Source: Pseudoselenomonas ruminantium
Lineage (GTDB): Bacteria; Bacillota; Negativicutes; Selenomonadales; Selenomonadaceae
Direction of reading: 5' to 3'
DNA length: 64,000 nt
Assembly (NCBI RefSeq): GCF_900104055.1
Contig: NZ_FNJQ01000016.1
Location: forward strand, 1 to 64,000
In this document: one piece after another, positions 27,978-36,114 of the stretch
How the letters are laid out: every line of letters starts with the position of its first letter
How positions within the stretch are numbered: the stretch's first letter is position 1
Notes under the pieces: model-generated
Told to the model about the DNA's origin: nothing
The model's input: only the letters and a program-made list of their open reading frames with translations
Database searches by the model: none
Translations under genes and position numbers: made by a program

Positions 27978-28222
27978 ATCAGTTAAAGGCAATGACAAAG
28001 ACATGACAGTGAAAGAGCGTTTCCAAGAGAGGGATATGTTTGGTGTGATTATCCTGAAGCAGCGTTGACTGTTACCACTTTGGAGCTGCTGTCCGGAATT
28101 TCAGTATGGACAGACGGTCACACTATCGTTACAAGTGCTGAGTGGTCATGGCATAGCTATGGCAATCAGGGTGGAACCACGATGTTACAGCTTCGTCCCT
28201 ACTTAGGGGCGGAGCTTTTTAG
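27978..28222 (+). promoter_or_regulatory. T-box leader controlling thrS
   Basis: The core AGGGTGGAACCACG lies at 28168-28181, with a structured leader of about 190 nt before it and a terminator at 28189-28217 behind it. An ACC triplet near 28074 in the sequence GTTACCACTT could be the Thr specifier; this was not verified by folding. Uncharged tRNA-Thr should promote read-through into thrS. Confidence 0.92.
28189..28220 (+). terminator. T-box attenuator terminator upstream of thrS
   Basis: AGCTTCGTCCCTA and AGGGGCGGAGCT form an imperfect stem with a very short loop, followed by TTTTT. It overlaps the antiterminator partner of the T-box. Confidence 0.85.
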
Positions 28223-28241
28223 TTTTTTAGGAGGGTTTTGC

Positions 28242-30161
28242 ATGTTGAAGATTACCATGAAAGACGGCTCTGTCCGCGAAGTGGAAGCGGGCGTAAGCGT
28301 TTTGGATTTTGTGAAACAGGTCAGCAACAGCCTGGCCAAGAAGGTGCTGGCTGCCAAGATCGATGGCGAAACGAAAGACCTCACGACGGTTCTCGACAAG
28401 GACTGTGCGGTTGAGTTCCTGACGTTTGAAGAAGCAGACGGCCGCTGGGCACTGCGCCATACGGCTTCCCATATCCTCGCACAGGCTGTGAAGCGCCTTT
28501 ATAAGGAAGACAATGTTAAGCTGGCTATCGGTCCGGCCATCGACAACGGCTTCTACTACGATATCGATATGGACCGTCAGCTTAGCGAAGCGGACCTCAA
28601 GGATATCGAAAAGGAAATGAAGAAGATCGTCAAGGAAAACCTCAAGCTTGAACGCAAAGAGGTCAGCCGTGCCGATGCGCTTAAGATGTTTGAGGAGATG
28701 GGCGAAAGCTACAAGGTAGAACTCATCAATGACCTGCCGGAAGATGCGCTGATCACGCTCTACAGCCAGGGCGAATTCACAGACCTCTGCGCCGGCCCCC
28801 ATGTGCTTTCTACGGGCAAGGTCAAGGCTGTCAAGCTGCAGAGCGTAGCCGGTGCTTACTGGCGCGGCAGCGAAAAGAACAAGATGCTGCAGCGCATCTA
28901 TGGCACGGCTTTCGAAAAGCAGGCTGACCTCGATGAATACCTGCATATGCTCGAAGAAGCGGCTAAGCGCGACCATCGCAAGCTGGGCAAGGAACTTGAC
29001 CTGTTCAGCCTGCACGAAGAAGGCCCGGGCTTCCCGTTCTTCCATCCGAACGGCATGGTTGTACGCAACGAACTGATCAACTACTGGCGCGAAGTGCATC
29101 GCCGCTATGGCTATCAGGAAATCAAGACGCCGATGATCATGAATCGCAAGCTTTGGGAGACTTCCGGACACTGGGATCATTACAAAGAGAATATGTACTT
29201 CACGAAGATTGACGATGAAGACTATGCTGTAAAACCCATGAACTGCCCGGGCGGCATGCTGGTGTATAAATCCCATCAGCACAGTTATCGTGACCTGCCT
29301 CTGCGTCTGGGTGAATTGGGTATCGTACATCGTCATGAGCTGTCCGGTGCGCTCCACGGTCTGTTCCGTGTCCGCAACTTCACGCAGGACGATGCGCATC
29401 TCTTCATTACGCCGGCACAGATTGAAGAGGAAATCCAGCATACGATTGACCTCTTTGACGAAGTGTACAGCACGTTCGGCCTGACTTATACGGCAGAGCT
29501 TTCCACGCGTCCGGAAGATTCCATGGGTTCCGATGAAATCTGGGAGAACGCTACGAATGCCCTGCGCAATGCGCTCGAGCATCGCGGTCTCAAGTACATC
29601 ATCAACGAAGGTGATGGTGCGTTCTACGGCCCGAAGATCGACTTCCATCTGCGCGACTCCATCGGCCGTACCTGGCAGTGTGGTACGATTCAGCTCGATA
29701 TGCTGATGCCGGAGAAATTCGACCTGACCTATGTGGGCGAAGATGGTGAGAAACATCGTCCGGTCATGCTGCATCGCGTGGTTTACGGTTCCATCGAGCG
29801 CTTCATCGGCATCCTGATCGAAAACTACGCCGGTGCTTTCCCGACGTGGCTGGCTCCGGTACAGGTTCGCATCCTGCCGATCACGGACAAGCATGCTGAC
29901 TATGCTTACGAACTCAAGAAGAAGATGTTCGATCTCGGCCTGCGCGTCGAAGTCGATGACCGCAACGAAAAGACGGGCTACAAGATCCGTGAAAGCCAGG
30001 TCAAGAAGACGCCGTACACGCTGGTGGTCGGCGATCAGGAAATGGCAGATGGCACGGCAGCCGTTCGCAAACGCGGCGTGAAGGACAGCGAGACCATGAA
30101 GGTTGACGACTTCATTGCCTATGTTCAGGAAAAGATCGCAAGCAAGAGCGAAGAATTCTAA
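28242..30161 (+). CDS. thrS: Threonyl-tRNA synthetase
   Basis: This 639-residue class II enzyme charges tRNA-Thr. Order of domains: TGS domain (about 1-62), tRNA-SAD editing domain with HTASHILAQAVKR and LCAGPHV, catalytic core with zinc-site Cys in VKPMNCPGGML, motif 2 RHELSGALHGLFRVRNFTQDD, motif 3 HRVVYGSIERFIGILIEN, and a C-terminal anticodon-binding domain (QVRILPITDKH). The start is ATG 28242 with TAGGAGGG upstream. The frame is open further upstream, but that part is the T-box leader. A terminator follows at 30182. Length is normal and no defects are seen. Confidence 0.97.
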   Translation: MLKITMKDGSVREVEAGVSVLDFVKQVSNSLAKKVLAAKIDGETKDLTTVLDKDCAVEFLTFEEADGRWALRHTASHILAQAVKRLYKEDNVKLAIGPAIDNGFYYDIDMDRQLSEADLKDIEKEMKKIVKENLKLERKEVSRADALKMFEEMGESYKVELINDLPEDALITLYSQGEFTDLCAGPHVLSTGKVKAVKLQSVAGAYWRGSEKNKMLQRIYGTAFEKQADLDEYLHMLEEAAKRDHRKLGKELDLFSLHEEGPGFPFFHPNGMVVRNELINYWREVHRRYGYQEIKTPMIMNRKLWETSGHWDHYKENMYFTKIDDEDYAVKPMNCPGGMLVYKSHQHSYRDLPLRLGELGIVHRHELSGALHGLFRVRNFTQDDAHLFITPAQIEEEIQHTIDLFDEVYSTFGLTYTAELSTRPEDSMGSDEIWENATNALRNALEHRGLKYIINEGDGAFYGPKIDFHLRDSIGRTWQCGTIQLDMLMPEKFDLTYVGEDGEKHRPVMLHRVVYGSIERFIGILIENYAGAFPTWLAPVQVRILPITDKHADYAYELKKKMFDLGLRVEVDDRNEKTGYKIRESQVKKTPYTLVVGDQEMADGTAAVRKRGVKDSETMKVDDFIAYVQEKIASKSEEF

Positions 30162-30181
30162 TTTTATAAAGTAGAAGTAAG

Positions 30182-30210
30182 GAAGGGACTGATGGAAGGT
30201 CCCTTCTTTA
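30182..30210 (+). terminator. Terminator after thrS
   Basis: GAAGGGAC and GTCCCTTC form an 8-bp stem, followed by TTTA. It separates thrS from the cobalamin genes, although no strong promoter is visible between it and cobH, so partial read-through may matter. Confidence 0.7.
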
Positions 30211-30234
30211 TAGTACGAAAATGAGGTGAATCGT

Positions 30235-30870
30235 ATGGAATTTATCAAGCAGCCCATGGAAATCGAAAACCGCAGTATGGAAATCATCGCCCCGCATCTC
30301 GAGGGGTTGAATCTTACGCCGGAGCAGGTCAAGGTTTATTCGCGTCTGATCCATGCCGCCGGGGATGTGGAATATGCGCCGATTATCCGAATGTCGGATG
30401 ATGCTATCGAGAGGGCAATGGCGGCATTGCGCGGTGGCTGTGATATCTACACCGATGTGGAAATGGTACGCACGGGCATCAACAAGCGCAAGCTTACGTC
30501 CTTTGGCGGGCAGGTACATTGCCTGATTGCCGATGAGGAAATCGCCAAAACTGCCAAGGAGCAGGGCATTACCCGTTCCATGGCGGCCATGCGCAAGTTC
30601 GGTGCGCAGATGAATGGCGCAATCATCGCGATTGGCAATGCGCCGACGGCACTGTTTGAAGTGCTGCGACAGGTCGAGGAAGAAGGCCTGCGTCCGGCCT
30701 GTATCGTGGGCATTCCGGTAGGTTTCGTGGGTGCGGCTGATTCCAAGGCCGAGTTGGCCAAGCAGACGACGGTCCCTTATATCACTGTGGAAGGCACCAA
30801 GGGCGGCAGCCCCATTGCGGCCGCGGCAGTCAATGCCATGATGTATCTCATCAATAATGACCGGGGCTAA
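30235..30870 (+). CDS. cbiC/cobH: Precorrin-8X / cobalt-precorrin-8 methylmutase
   Basis: This 211-residue enzyme shifts the C-11 methyl group to C-12 and so makes hydrogenobyrinate or cobyrinate in corrin ring synthesis. The conserved catalytic His is in RLIHAAGDVEYAP, and later family signatures are DVEMVRTGIN, AIGNAPTALFEVL and GIPVGFVGAADSK. ATG 30235 has GAGGTG 5 bases upstream. It heads a tight run cobH-cobU-cobQ-cbiB-cobS. In an anaerobe the cobalt-early (CbiC) variant is more likely than aerobic CobH. The early ring enzymes are not in the window. Confidence 0.93.
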   Translation: MEFIKQPMEIENRSMEIIAPHLEGLNLTPEQVKVYSRLIHAAGDVEYAPIIRMSDDAIERAMAALRGGCDIYTDVEMVRTGINKRKLTSFGGQVHCLIADEEIAKTAKEQGITRSMAAMRKFGAQMNGAIIAIGNAPTALFEVLRQVEEEGLRPACIVGIPVGFVGAADSKAELAKQTTVPYITVEGTKGGSPIAAAAVNAMMYLINNDRG

Positions 30871-30873
30871 GCT

Positions 30874-31464
30874 ATGGCAGGAAAAATCGTACTCGTGACC
30901 GGTGGCGCCCGCTCGGGTAAATCCGCTTTCGCCGAGCGTCTTGCAGCAAAGGCGGGGGAATCTGTGGGCTATATCGCCACGGCTCAGATTTATGATGAGG
31001 AAATGCGCTACCGGGTAAAGCTCCATCAGGAGCGACGGCCGGATAATTGGCAGACTTATGAAGCGCCCTTTGGCGCAGAAAAGGCACTGGCTGAAGCGGC
31101 GGCCAGTCATACGGTTATATTGTTTGACTGCATCACCCTGTACCTCAGTAATCTGCTCTGCGCGATTCCTGAGGCAGATTTGACTGAGGAACGGGCTTAT
31201 GCGGATATGACGGTACAGATTGACCGTTTGCTGCAGGCGGCACAGACGGCGGCCGAGCAGGGCGTGACCGTGATTTTTGTCAGCAATGAGGTGGGGGCAG
31301 GCATTGTGCCGGAAAACCGGCTGGCCCGCTTTTACCGCGATCTCAGCGGGTTGGCCAATCAGCGGATCGCGGCGGCGGCCGAAGATGTTTATGCCGTGCT
31401 GGCGGGGATTCCCGTCAATATCAAGCGATTGAACACCCTGCTGGTGCAGGAAGGGGACAGATAA
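30874..31464 (+). CDS. cobU: Adenosylcobinamide kinase / GTP guanylyltransferase
   Basis: This 196-residue bifunctional enzyme phosphorylates adenosylcobinamide and adds GMP, activating it for lower-ligand attachment. The P-loop GGARSGKSAFAE lies at the N-terminus. It is followed by the RRPDNWQTYEAP region with the guanylylation-type residues, and FVSNEVGAGIVPENRLARFYRD. It starts 3 bp after cobH and ends 1 bp before cobQ. A clear Shine-Dalgarno is lacking, so translation probably relies on coupling. Confidence 0.93.
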   Translation: MAGKIVLVTGGARSGKSAFAERLAAKAGESVGYIATAQIYDEEMRYRVKLHQERRPDNWQTYEAPFGAEKALAEAAASHTVILFDCITLYLSNLLCAIPEADLTEERAYADMTVQIDRLLQAAQTAAEQGVTVIFVSNEVGAGIVPENRLARFYRDLSGLANQRIAAAAEDVYAVLAGIPVNIKRLNTLLVQEGDR

Positions 31465-31465
31465 T

Positions 31466-33004
31466 ATGGCAAATTCCATTATGCTGATGGGAACAAGCTC
31501 CCATGTGGGCAAAAGCATCATCACGACGGCGCTCTGCCGTATCTTTCATCAGGAGGGGCGCAAGGTCGTGCCGTTCAAGGCGCAGAATATGGCGCTCAAT
31601 TCCTATGTGACCAAAGACGGCAAGGAAATGGGCCGGGCGCAGGTGGCGCAGGCCGAGGCGGCCGGCCTGGAGCCGATGGTGGATATGAATCCCGTGCTCC
31701 TGAAGCCGACAGGCAACAGCTGTTCGCAGGTCATCATCAACGGCAAGGCCGTGGGCAATATGAGCGCCCGGGAATATCACAAGGGCTATTCCCTCAAAGC
31801 ATTTGGTGCGGTGACGGAAGCCTTGGCACGTTTGCAGGCAGATTTTGACACCTTGGTGATCGAAGGGGCAGGCAGCCCGGCAGAAGTCAACCTCAAGGCC
31901 AACGATATCGTCAATATGCGGGTAGCCAAGCATCTCAATGCTCCGGTTCTGCTGATTGCCGATATTGACCGGGGCGGTGCGCTGGCCTCGCTCGTGGGCA
32001 CCTTGGAATTGCTCGACGAGGAAGAACGGGCTTTGGTCAAAGGTTTGATCATCAACAAGTTCCGCGGCGATGTGACGCTCTTGACACCGGCCGTTGACTT
32101 TTTGGAGGAAAAGACCGGCAAGCCCGTGCTGGGCATAGTGCCGCATATCGAAGATATGGGCATTGACGATGAGGACTCCGTATCGCTTGACGATAAAGCC
32201 GTGGAGCAGGATCTGCCGAAGGCGGATTTGCATATCGCGGTCATCCAGACGCCGAAGATTTCCAATTTCACGGATTTTGACAGTTTGGCGGCGGAACCGG
32301 ATGTATCCCTCTACTATGTGAAGCGGGCGGAAGATTTGGGGAATCCTGACCTGATCATCCTGCCCGGCTCAAAAAATACCACCGAAGATCTGTTGCATCT
32401 GCGGGAATGCGGACTCGAAGCGGCTATCCGCGCGCAGGTAAAAGCAGGCACGCCGCTTTGGGGTATCTGCGGCGGTTATCAGATGCTGGGAAAGAAGATT
32501 GCTGATCCTTTGCATACAGAATCGGCTAATGATGAGGTGACAGGCTTAGGGTATCTGCCCATGGAAACCACCTTTGCGGCAGAGAAATTGACCAGTCAGG
32601 TTCAGGCTGACGGTCGGCTGAATTTCCTGGGGCGGGATATCGTAATCAAAGGGCTTTATGGCTATGAGATTCATACGGGCGAAACAAGATTTGACGGTCA
32701 GATTCAGCATCCCTTTACGATCATTGACCGGTCAAATGAAGCAGTTAATATTGCCGAAGGATTGACCAGTCAGATTGACGGTCAGGGACAGGTGACGGGC
32801 ACCTATATCCATGGCATCTTTGACCATGACGATTTCCGGCGGCAGGTGCTCAACGCCCTGCGTGCCCGCAAGGGGCTCGCGTCTCTGCCCATCCAGCGCA
32901 GTGTGCGGCAGGAAAAGGAACGGGCCTATAATCGTCTGGCAAGTGTCGTGCGCAACAGCCTCGATATGGAAAAGTTGGCCGAAATCATGGGTGAGTGCCC
33001 ATGA
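31466..33004 (+). CDS. cobQ/cbiP: Cobyric acid synthase
   Basis: This 512-residue glutamine-dependent amidotransferase amidates four side chains of adenosylcobyrinate diamide. The N-terminal P-loop-type synthetase domain opens MLMGTSSHVGKSIITTALCRI. The C-terminal class I glutaminase domain has the nucleophile Cys in WGICGGYQMLG and the catalytic His in GTYIHGIFD. Length is standard. Its stop overlaps the cbiB start (ATGA). It is intact. Confidence 0.95.
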   Translation: MANSIMLMGTSSHVGKSIITTALCRIFHQEGRKVVPFKAQNMALNSYVTKDGKEMGRAQVAQAEAAGLEPMVDMNPVLLKPTGNSCSQVIINGKAVGNMSAREYHKGYSLKAFGAVTEALARLQADFDTLVIEGAGSPAEVNLKANDIVNMRVAKHLNAPVLLIADIDRGGALASLVGTLELLDEEERALVKGLIINKFRGDVTLLTPAVDFLEEKTGKPVLGIVPHIEDMGIDDEDSVSLDDKAVEQDLPKADLHIAVIQTPKISNFTDFDSLAAEPDVSLYYVKRAEDLGNPDLIILPGSKNTTEDLLHLRECGLEAAIRAQVKAGTPLWGICGGYQMLGKKIADPLHTESANDEVTGLGYLPMETTFAAEKLTSQVQADGRLNFLGRDIVIKGLYGYEIHTGETRFDGQIQHPFTIIDRSNEAVNIAEGLTSQIDGQGQVTGTYIHGIFDHDDFRRQVLNALRARKGLASLPIQRSVRQEKERAYNRLASVVRNSLDMEKLAEIMGECP

Positions 33005-33942
33005 TGACGGGAATACTGGCTTTTCTGGTGGACTGCATTATCGGCGATCCCAAGAGCCGCTGGCATCCGGTGGTGCTGATGGGAAATCTGATCTCCCTGC
33101 TGGAGAGGCTGTTCTATCATCCGACGGATAAAGGCACGCGCAAATTTGCCTGGGGGGCCGCACTGGTGCTCGTGGTGCTTTTGCTTACCTATGCTGTGGC
33201 CGAAGGCATTATGCTGCTTTCCTATAAGATTCCTTGGAGCTGGGGCAGTACGGCGGTGGGAGCGCTTATGCTTTCCTTTGCCATTTCGCCCAAAAGCCTG
33301 GCCAAGGCCGGCAAGGAACTCTATGGCTTGCTGCTGGCCGGCGATATGGCCGAAGCCCGGCGCAAGGTGGGCTGGATCGTAGGCCGCGATACGGATAAGC
33401 TCGATGAGCCGGAAATCGCCCGGGCCACGGTGGAGACTATTGCGGAAAATACCACCGACGGCATCATTGCCCCCTTGTTCTTCTTCGTGCTCGGCGGCGT
33501 GCCGCTGGCTATGGCCTATCGGGCGGCCAATACCATGGACTCCATGATTGGCTACAAGAATGACAAATACCTCTACTTCGGTCGGGCGGCGGCAAGGCTG
33601 GATGATGTGCTTAACTATATTCCCGCGCGGATTACGGGCGTGCTCTTTATCTTTGCCGCCTGGATTCTGGGCTATGACTATAAATTTGCCTACCGCATGA
33701 TGCTGCGGGATGCAAAGAAACATCCGAGCCCCAATGGCGGCTATGCCGAAGCCACGGTGGCCGGTGCTCTGCATATCCGCTTGGGCGGCTATAATTCCTA
33801 TTTTGGCCAGCAGCATTTTCGGGCCTATATGGGTGAGCCGCTGGAAACCTTGGGCATCAAGCATATCATGGGCTCCATCCGCCTGATGTATACGGCGACT
33901 GTGATGTTTATCATTATCTGTTATGCCATGTTTGGGTTATGA
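33001..33942 (+). CDS. cbiB: Adenosylcobinamide-phosphate synthase
   Basis: This 313-residue integral membrane protein joins the aminopropanol arm to cobyric acid. The N-terminus has the family signature DCIIGDPKSRWHPVVLMG, and RATVETIAENTTDGIIAPLFF and MDSMIGYKN occur later. Several hydrophobic helices are visible (around 55-75, 150-170, 205-225 and at the C-terminus). The start is ATG 33001, inside the cobQ stop, with a second ATG directly after it. It works with CobS at the membrane in nucleotide-loop assembly. Confidence 0.94.
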   Translation: MMTGILAFLVDCIIGDPKSRWHPVVLMGNLISLLERLFYHPTDKGTRKFAWGAALVLVVLLLTYAVAEGIMLLSYKIPWSWGSTAVGALMLSFAISPKSLAKAGKELYGLLLAGDMAEARRKVGWIVGRDTDKLDEPEIARATVETIAENTTDGIIAPLFFFVLGGVPLAMAYRAANTMDSMIGYKNDKYLYFGRAAARLDDVLNYIPARITGVLFIFAAWILGYDYKFAYRMMLRDAKKHPSPNGGYAEATVAGALHIRLGGYNSYFGQQHFRAYMGEPLETLGIKHIMGSIRLMYTATVMFIIICYAMFGL

Positions 33943-33986
33943 TATGGATGTAGAAGTGATAAAAATCACAAGAGAGGATGGAAATC

Positions 33987-34754
33987 ATGAAATCATTTAT
34001 TACCGCTTTGCAGTTCCTGACGAGAATCCATGTCAAGAATCAGACGGATCTGACCGCTGAAGATTTTGGGCGCAGTACGAAATTTTTCCCGCTGGTGGGG
34101 CTTATCCTGGGGATTATCTATATGCTGGCCTCCTGGTGCCTGATTGCCGTCTTTGGCTGGGCCAATTTCGTGACGACCTTGCTCGTCATCCTGCCCATCC
34201 TGCTGACCGGCGGCCTGATGCTCGACGGCTTTATGGACACTGTGGATGGTGTCTTCTCGGGCCGGGAGCGGGAACGGGTGCTGGAAATCATGAAGGACAG
34301 CCGGGTGGGCTCCTTCGGCGTGATTGCGCTGGCCTGCCTGCTGTTGGTCAACTGGTCGGCCATGCGGGATGTCAAACTCGTGCTGATCATGACGGCGCTC
34401 TTCGTCATGCCGATTATCGGCCGCATGGCCATGGTCATGGCCATTGCCTTTTTCCCCTACGCCCGCAAAGAGGGCATGGGCAAGATCTTTGCTGAGATGG
34501 CTGATAAGGAAACCGTGGTGCTCGCAGCAGCCGTTACGTTGGTTTTCGTTGTGCCCTGGGGACAAGCGGCCGTTGCCGCGCTGGTGGTTGGACTGGCCTT
34601 TGCCTGGCTCGCGGCTAAATGGCTCAGCCATAAACTCGGCGGTCTGACTGGCGATACTTACGGTGCAATCGAAACTTTGACTGAAACCGTGGTGCTTTTG
34701 GTGTTCTGGGTGACATCCTGGATTCCTGGCGGATTGCATATTTTATGGCGTTAA
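33987..34754 (+). CDS. cobS: Adenosylcobinamide-GDP ribazoletransferase (cobalamin synthase)
   Basis: This 255-residue multispanning membrane enzyme attaches alpha-ribazole to adenosylcobinamide-GDP, the last assembly step. The signature FITALQFLTRIHV opens it, followed by FFPLVGLILG and the metal-binding Asp cluster in LMLDGFMDTVDGVFSGR with KDSRVGSFGVIA. ATG 33987 is chosen because GAGAGG lies 9 bases upstream; ATG 33978 abuts that site. It is last of the synthesis genes, 44 bp after cbiB and just before the riboswitch promoter. Confidence 0.94.
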   Translation: MKSFITALQFLTRIHVKNQTDLTAEDFGRSTKFFPLVGLILGIIYMLASWCLIAVFGWANFVTTLLVILPILLTGGLMLDGFMDTVDGVFSGRERERVLEIMKDSRVGSFGVIALACLLLVNWSAMRDVKLVLIMTALFVMPIIGRMAMVMAIAFFPYARKEGMGKIFAEMADKETVVLAAAVTLVFVVPWGQAAVAALVVGLAFAWLAAKWLSHKLGGLTGDTYGAIETLTETVVLLVFWVTSWIPGGLHILWR

Positions 34755-34759
34755 ATACA

Positions 34760-34788
34760 TTGACAATAAATAATCATAATGGTATGAT
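34760..34788 (+). promoter_or_regulatory. Promoter of the btu uptake operon
   Basis: A consensus TTGACA (34760-34765), 17-bp spacer and TATGAT (34783-34788), directly upstream of the cobalamin riboswitch. Confidence 0.85.
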
Positions 34789-34814
34789 GAAAAACATGTT
34801 AGATAATTGAATCA

Positions 34815-35087
34815 AAGGGATCAGGTGTCGTAAGACTCAATAGAAAAGCCGGTTGAAGGCCGGCGCGGTCACGCCACTGTAGCGGGGAGCGAATCTGCAC
34901 AAGGTAAGTCACTGGGGAAACCTGGGAAGGCGCAGACGAGCAATGATCCGGAGCCAGGAGAACTGCCTGATTGACAATCACCGCCAGACTCACGAGCGAT
35001 GGGGAGGGGATTAGCCATTTTTCTGTACCATTAGGTAGTTTTATCGTGCAGTTTTCAGCTGTCCTTTTACAAGGACAGCTTTTTTGT
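34815..35087 (+). promoter_or_regulatory. Cobalamin riboswitch controlling B12 uptake genes
   Basis: The aptamer shows GGTGTCGTAAGACTC, a GCCGG stem, the TCACGCCACTGTAGCGGGGA block (with the GCCACTG box) and GGGAAGGCGCAGACGAG, all cobalamin-riboswitch marks. The expression platform ends in a terminator (35057-35087). Bound adenosylcobalamin should switch off the btu-exb-tonB operon. The synthesis genes upstream (cobH to cobS) are not behind this switch. Confidence 0.93.
35057..35087 (+). terminator. Riboswitch terminator
   Basis: AGCTGTCC and GGACAGCT (8-bp perfect stem, loop TTTTACAA) are followed by TTTTTG and more T. It lies 22 bp before the btuF start. Confidence 0.88.
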
Positions 35088-35108
35088 TTGCATGTGGAGG
35101 GAATATGT

Positions 35109-36101
35109 GTGCGAAAATTTCTTAGATTGCAATTAGTGCTTGTCCTCTTATTGTTCGTTATATGCCTGGCTGGCTGTAAAAATGATACGGCTGGGCAGGA
35201 TGAATCAGCCGCCTATACGGTGACGGATGCGCAGGGAACGCAGGTCAATATGCCGGCCAAGCCGAAGAGGATACTCACCATGTCCATGAGTACGGATGAA
35301 GTGATGTTAGGGCTGGTGGAACCGGAGCGCATGGCTGCAGTCAATGCCATGCTGGATGATCCGGCCAGCTCCAATGTGGTAGAGCTCGGGAAAAAAGTGG
35401 AGACCAAAATCCGCTATCCATCTGTGGAAGAAATCGCTAGCCTGCAGCCGGATCTGGTAATCATCCCCGATTGGGGAGACCTGTCAAGGGTGGCGGCCCT
35501 GCGGGATTTGGGCATCCCTGTGGTGGTCTGCAAGGGCCCGCGCAGTCTGCAGGAGGTAAAGGAAACCATCAAATTGCTGGCACAGGCGGCAGGCGAACCG
35601 CAGCGGGGCGAGGTGCTGCTGCAGAAGATGGATGAGAAACTGGCAGAGATTGCCGCTGAGACAGCGAAGATTCCCGCTGAAGAGCGCCGCAGCGTGGTGC
35701 TGATTTCCCTGATGAAGGGTTACGGCGGTGCAGGCTGCTGTTTTGATGAAGCCTGCCAGCTGGCTGGTGTTGTGAATGGCCGGGCGGCTGCCGGCATCCA
35801 AAACGGTGAGGAAATGAGCAAGGAAAAACTCGTGGAAATCAATCCCGATATCTTGTTCCTGCCCACCTATAACAATCATGGCAAATTTGATATTGACCGC
35901 TTCCGGGATGAATATATGAATGATCCGTCCTTGCAGAATATGCGGGCCATCCAGCAGGGCAACCTGTTGGAACCGGATGAAGGTTATATATATAACTGTT
36001 CGCAGGATTTTGTCTTCGCGGTACAGGAGATTGCCTATCGTGTCTATGGCGACAGGTTCAAGCTGGAACCGCAGCAGCATCTGACGGCAGTGGAGAACTA
36101 A
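35109..36101 (+). CDS. btuF: Cobalamin-binding periplasmic lipoprotein
   Basis: This 330-residue BtuF/FhuD-type class III binding protein has a signal peptide with a perfect lipobox (LAGC), then TVTDAQGTQVNMPAKPKRIL and the Venus-flytrap fold linked by a long helix. The start is GTG 35109, with GGAGGG 8 bases upstream; the upstream open frame belongs to the riboswitch. It is first gene after the cobalamin switch and is followed by receptor, ATPase and permease. That makes B12 the most likely ligand, although the sequence alone would also allow haem or siderophore. Confidence 0.88.
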   Translation: MRKFLRLQLVLVLLLFVICLAGCKNDTAGQDESAAYTVTDAQGTQVNMPAKPKRILTMSMSTDEVMLGLVEPERMAAVNAMLDDPASSNVVELGKKVETKIRYPSVEEIASLQPDLVIIPDWGDLSRVAALRDLGIPVVVCKGPRSLQEVKETIKLLAQAAGEPQRGEVLLQKMDEKLAEIAAETAKIPAEERRSVVLISLMKGYGGAGCCFDEACQLAGVVNGRAAAGIQNGEEMSKEKLVEINPDILFLPTYNNHGKFDIDRFRDEYMNDPSLQNMRAIQQGNLLEPDEGYIYNCSQDFVFAVQEIAYRVYGDRFKLEPQQHLTAVEN

Positions 36102-36114
36102 GGGGGACTTTTTG

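Noticed and set aside
30211-30234. A second cobalamin riboswitch in front of cobH
   Set aside because: Only about 25 bp separate the thrS terminator from cobH, too short for an aptamer, and no B12 box is present.
28227-30332. A minus-strand open frame of about 700 codons
   Set aside because: It is the antisense shadow of thrS and its T-box, with no motifs of its own.
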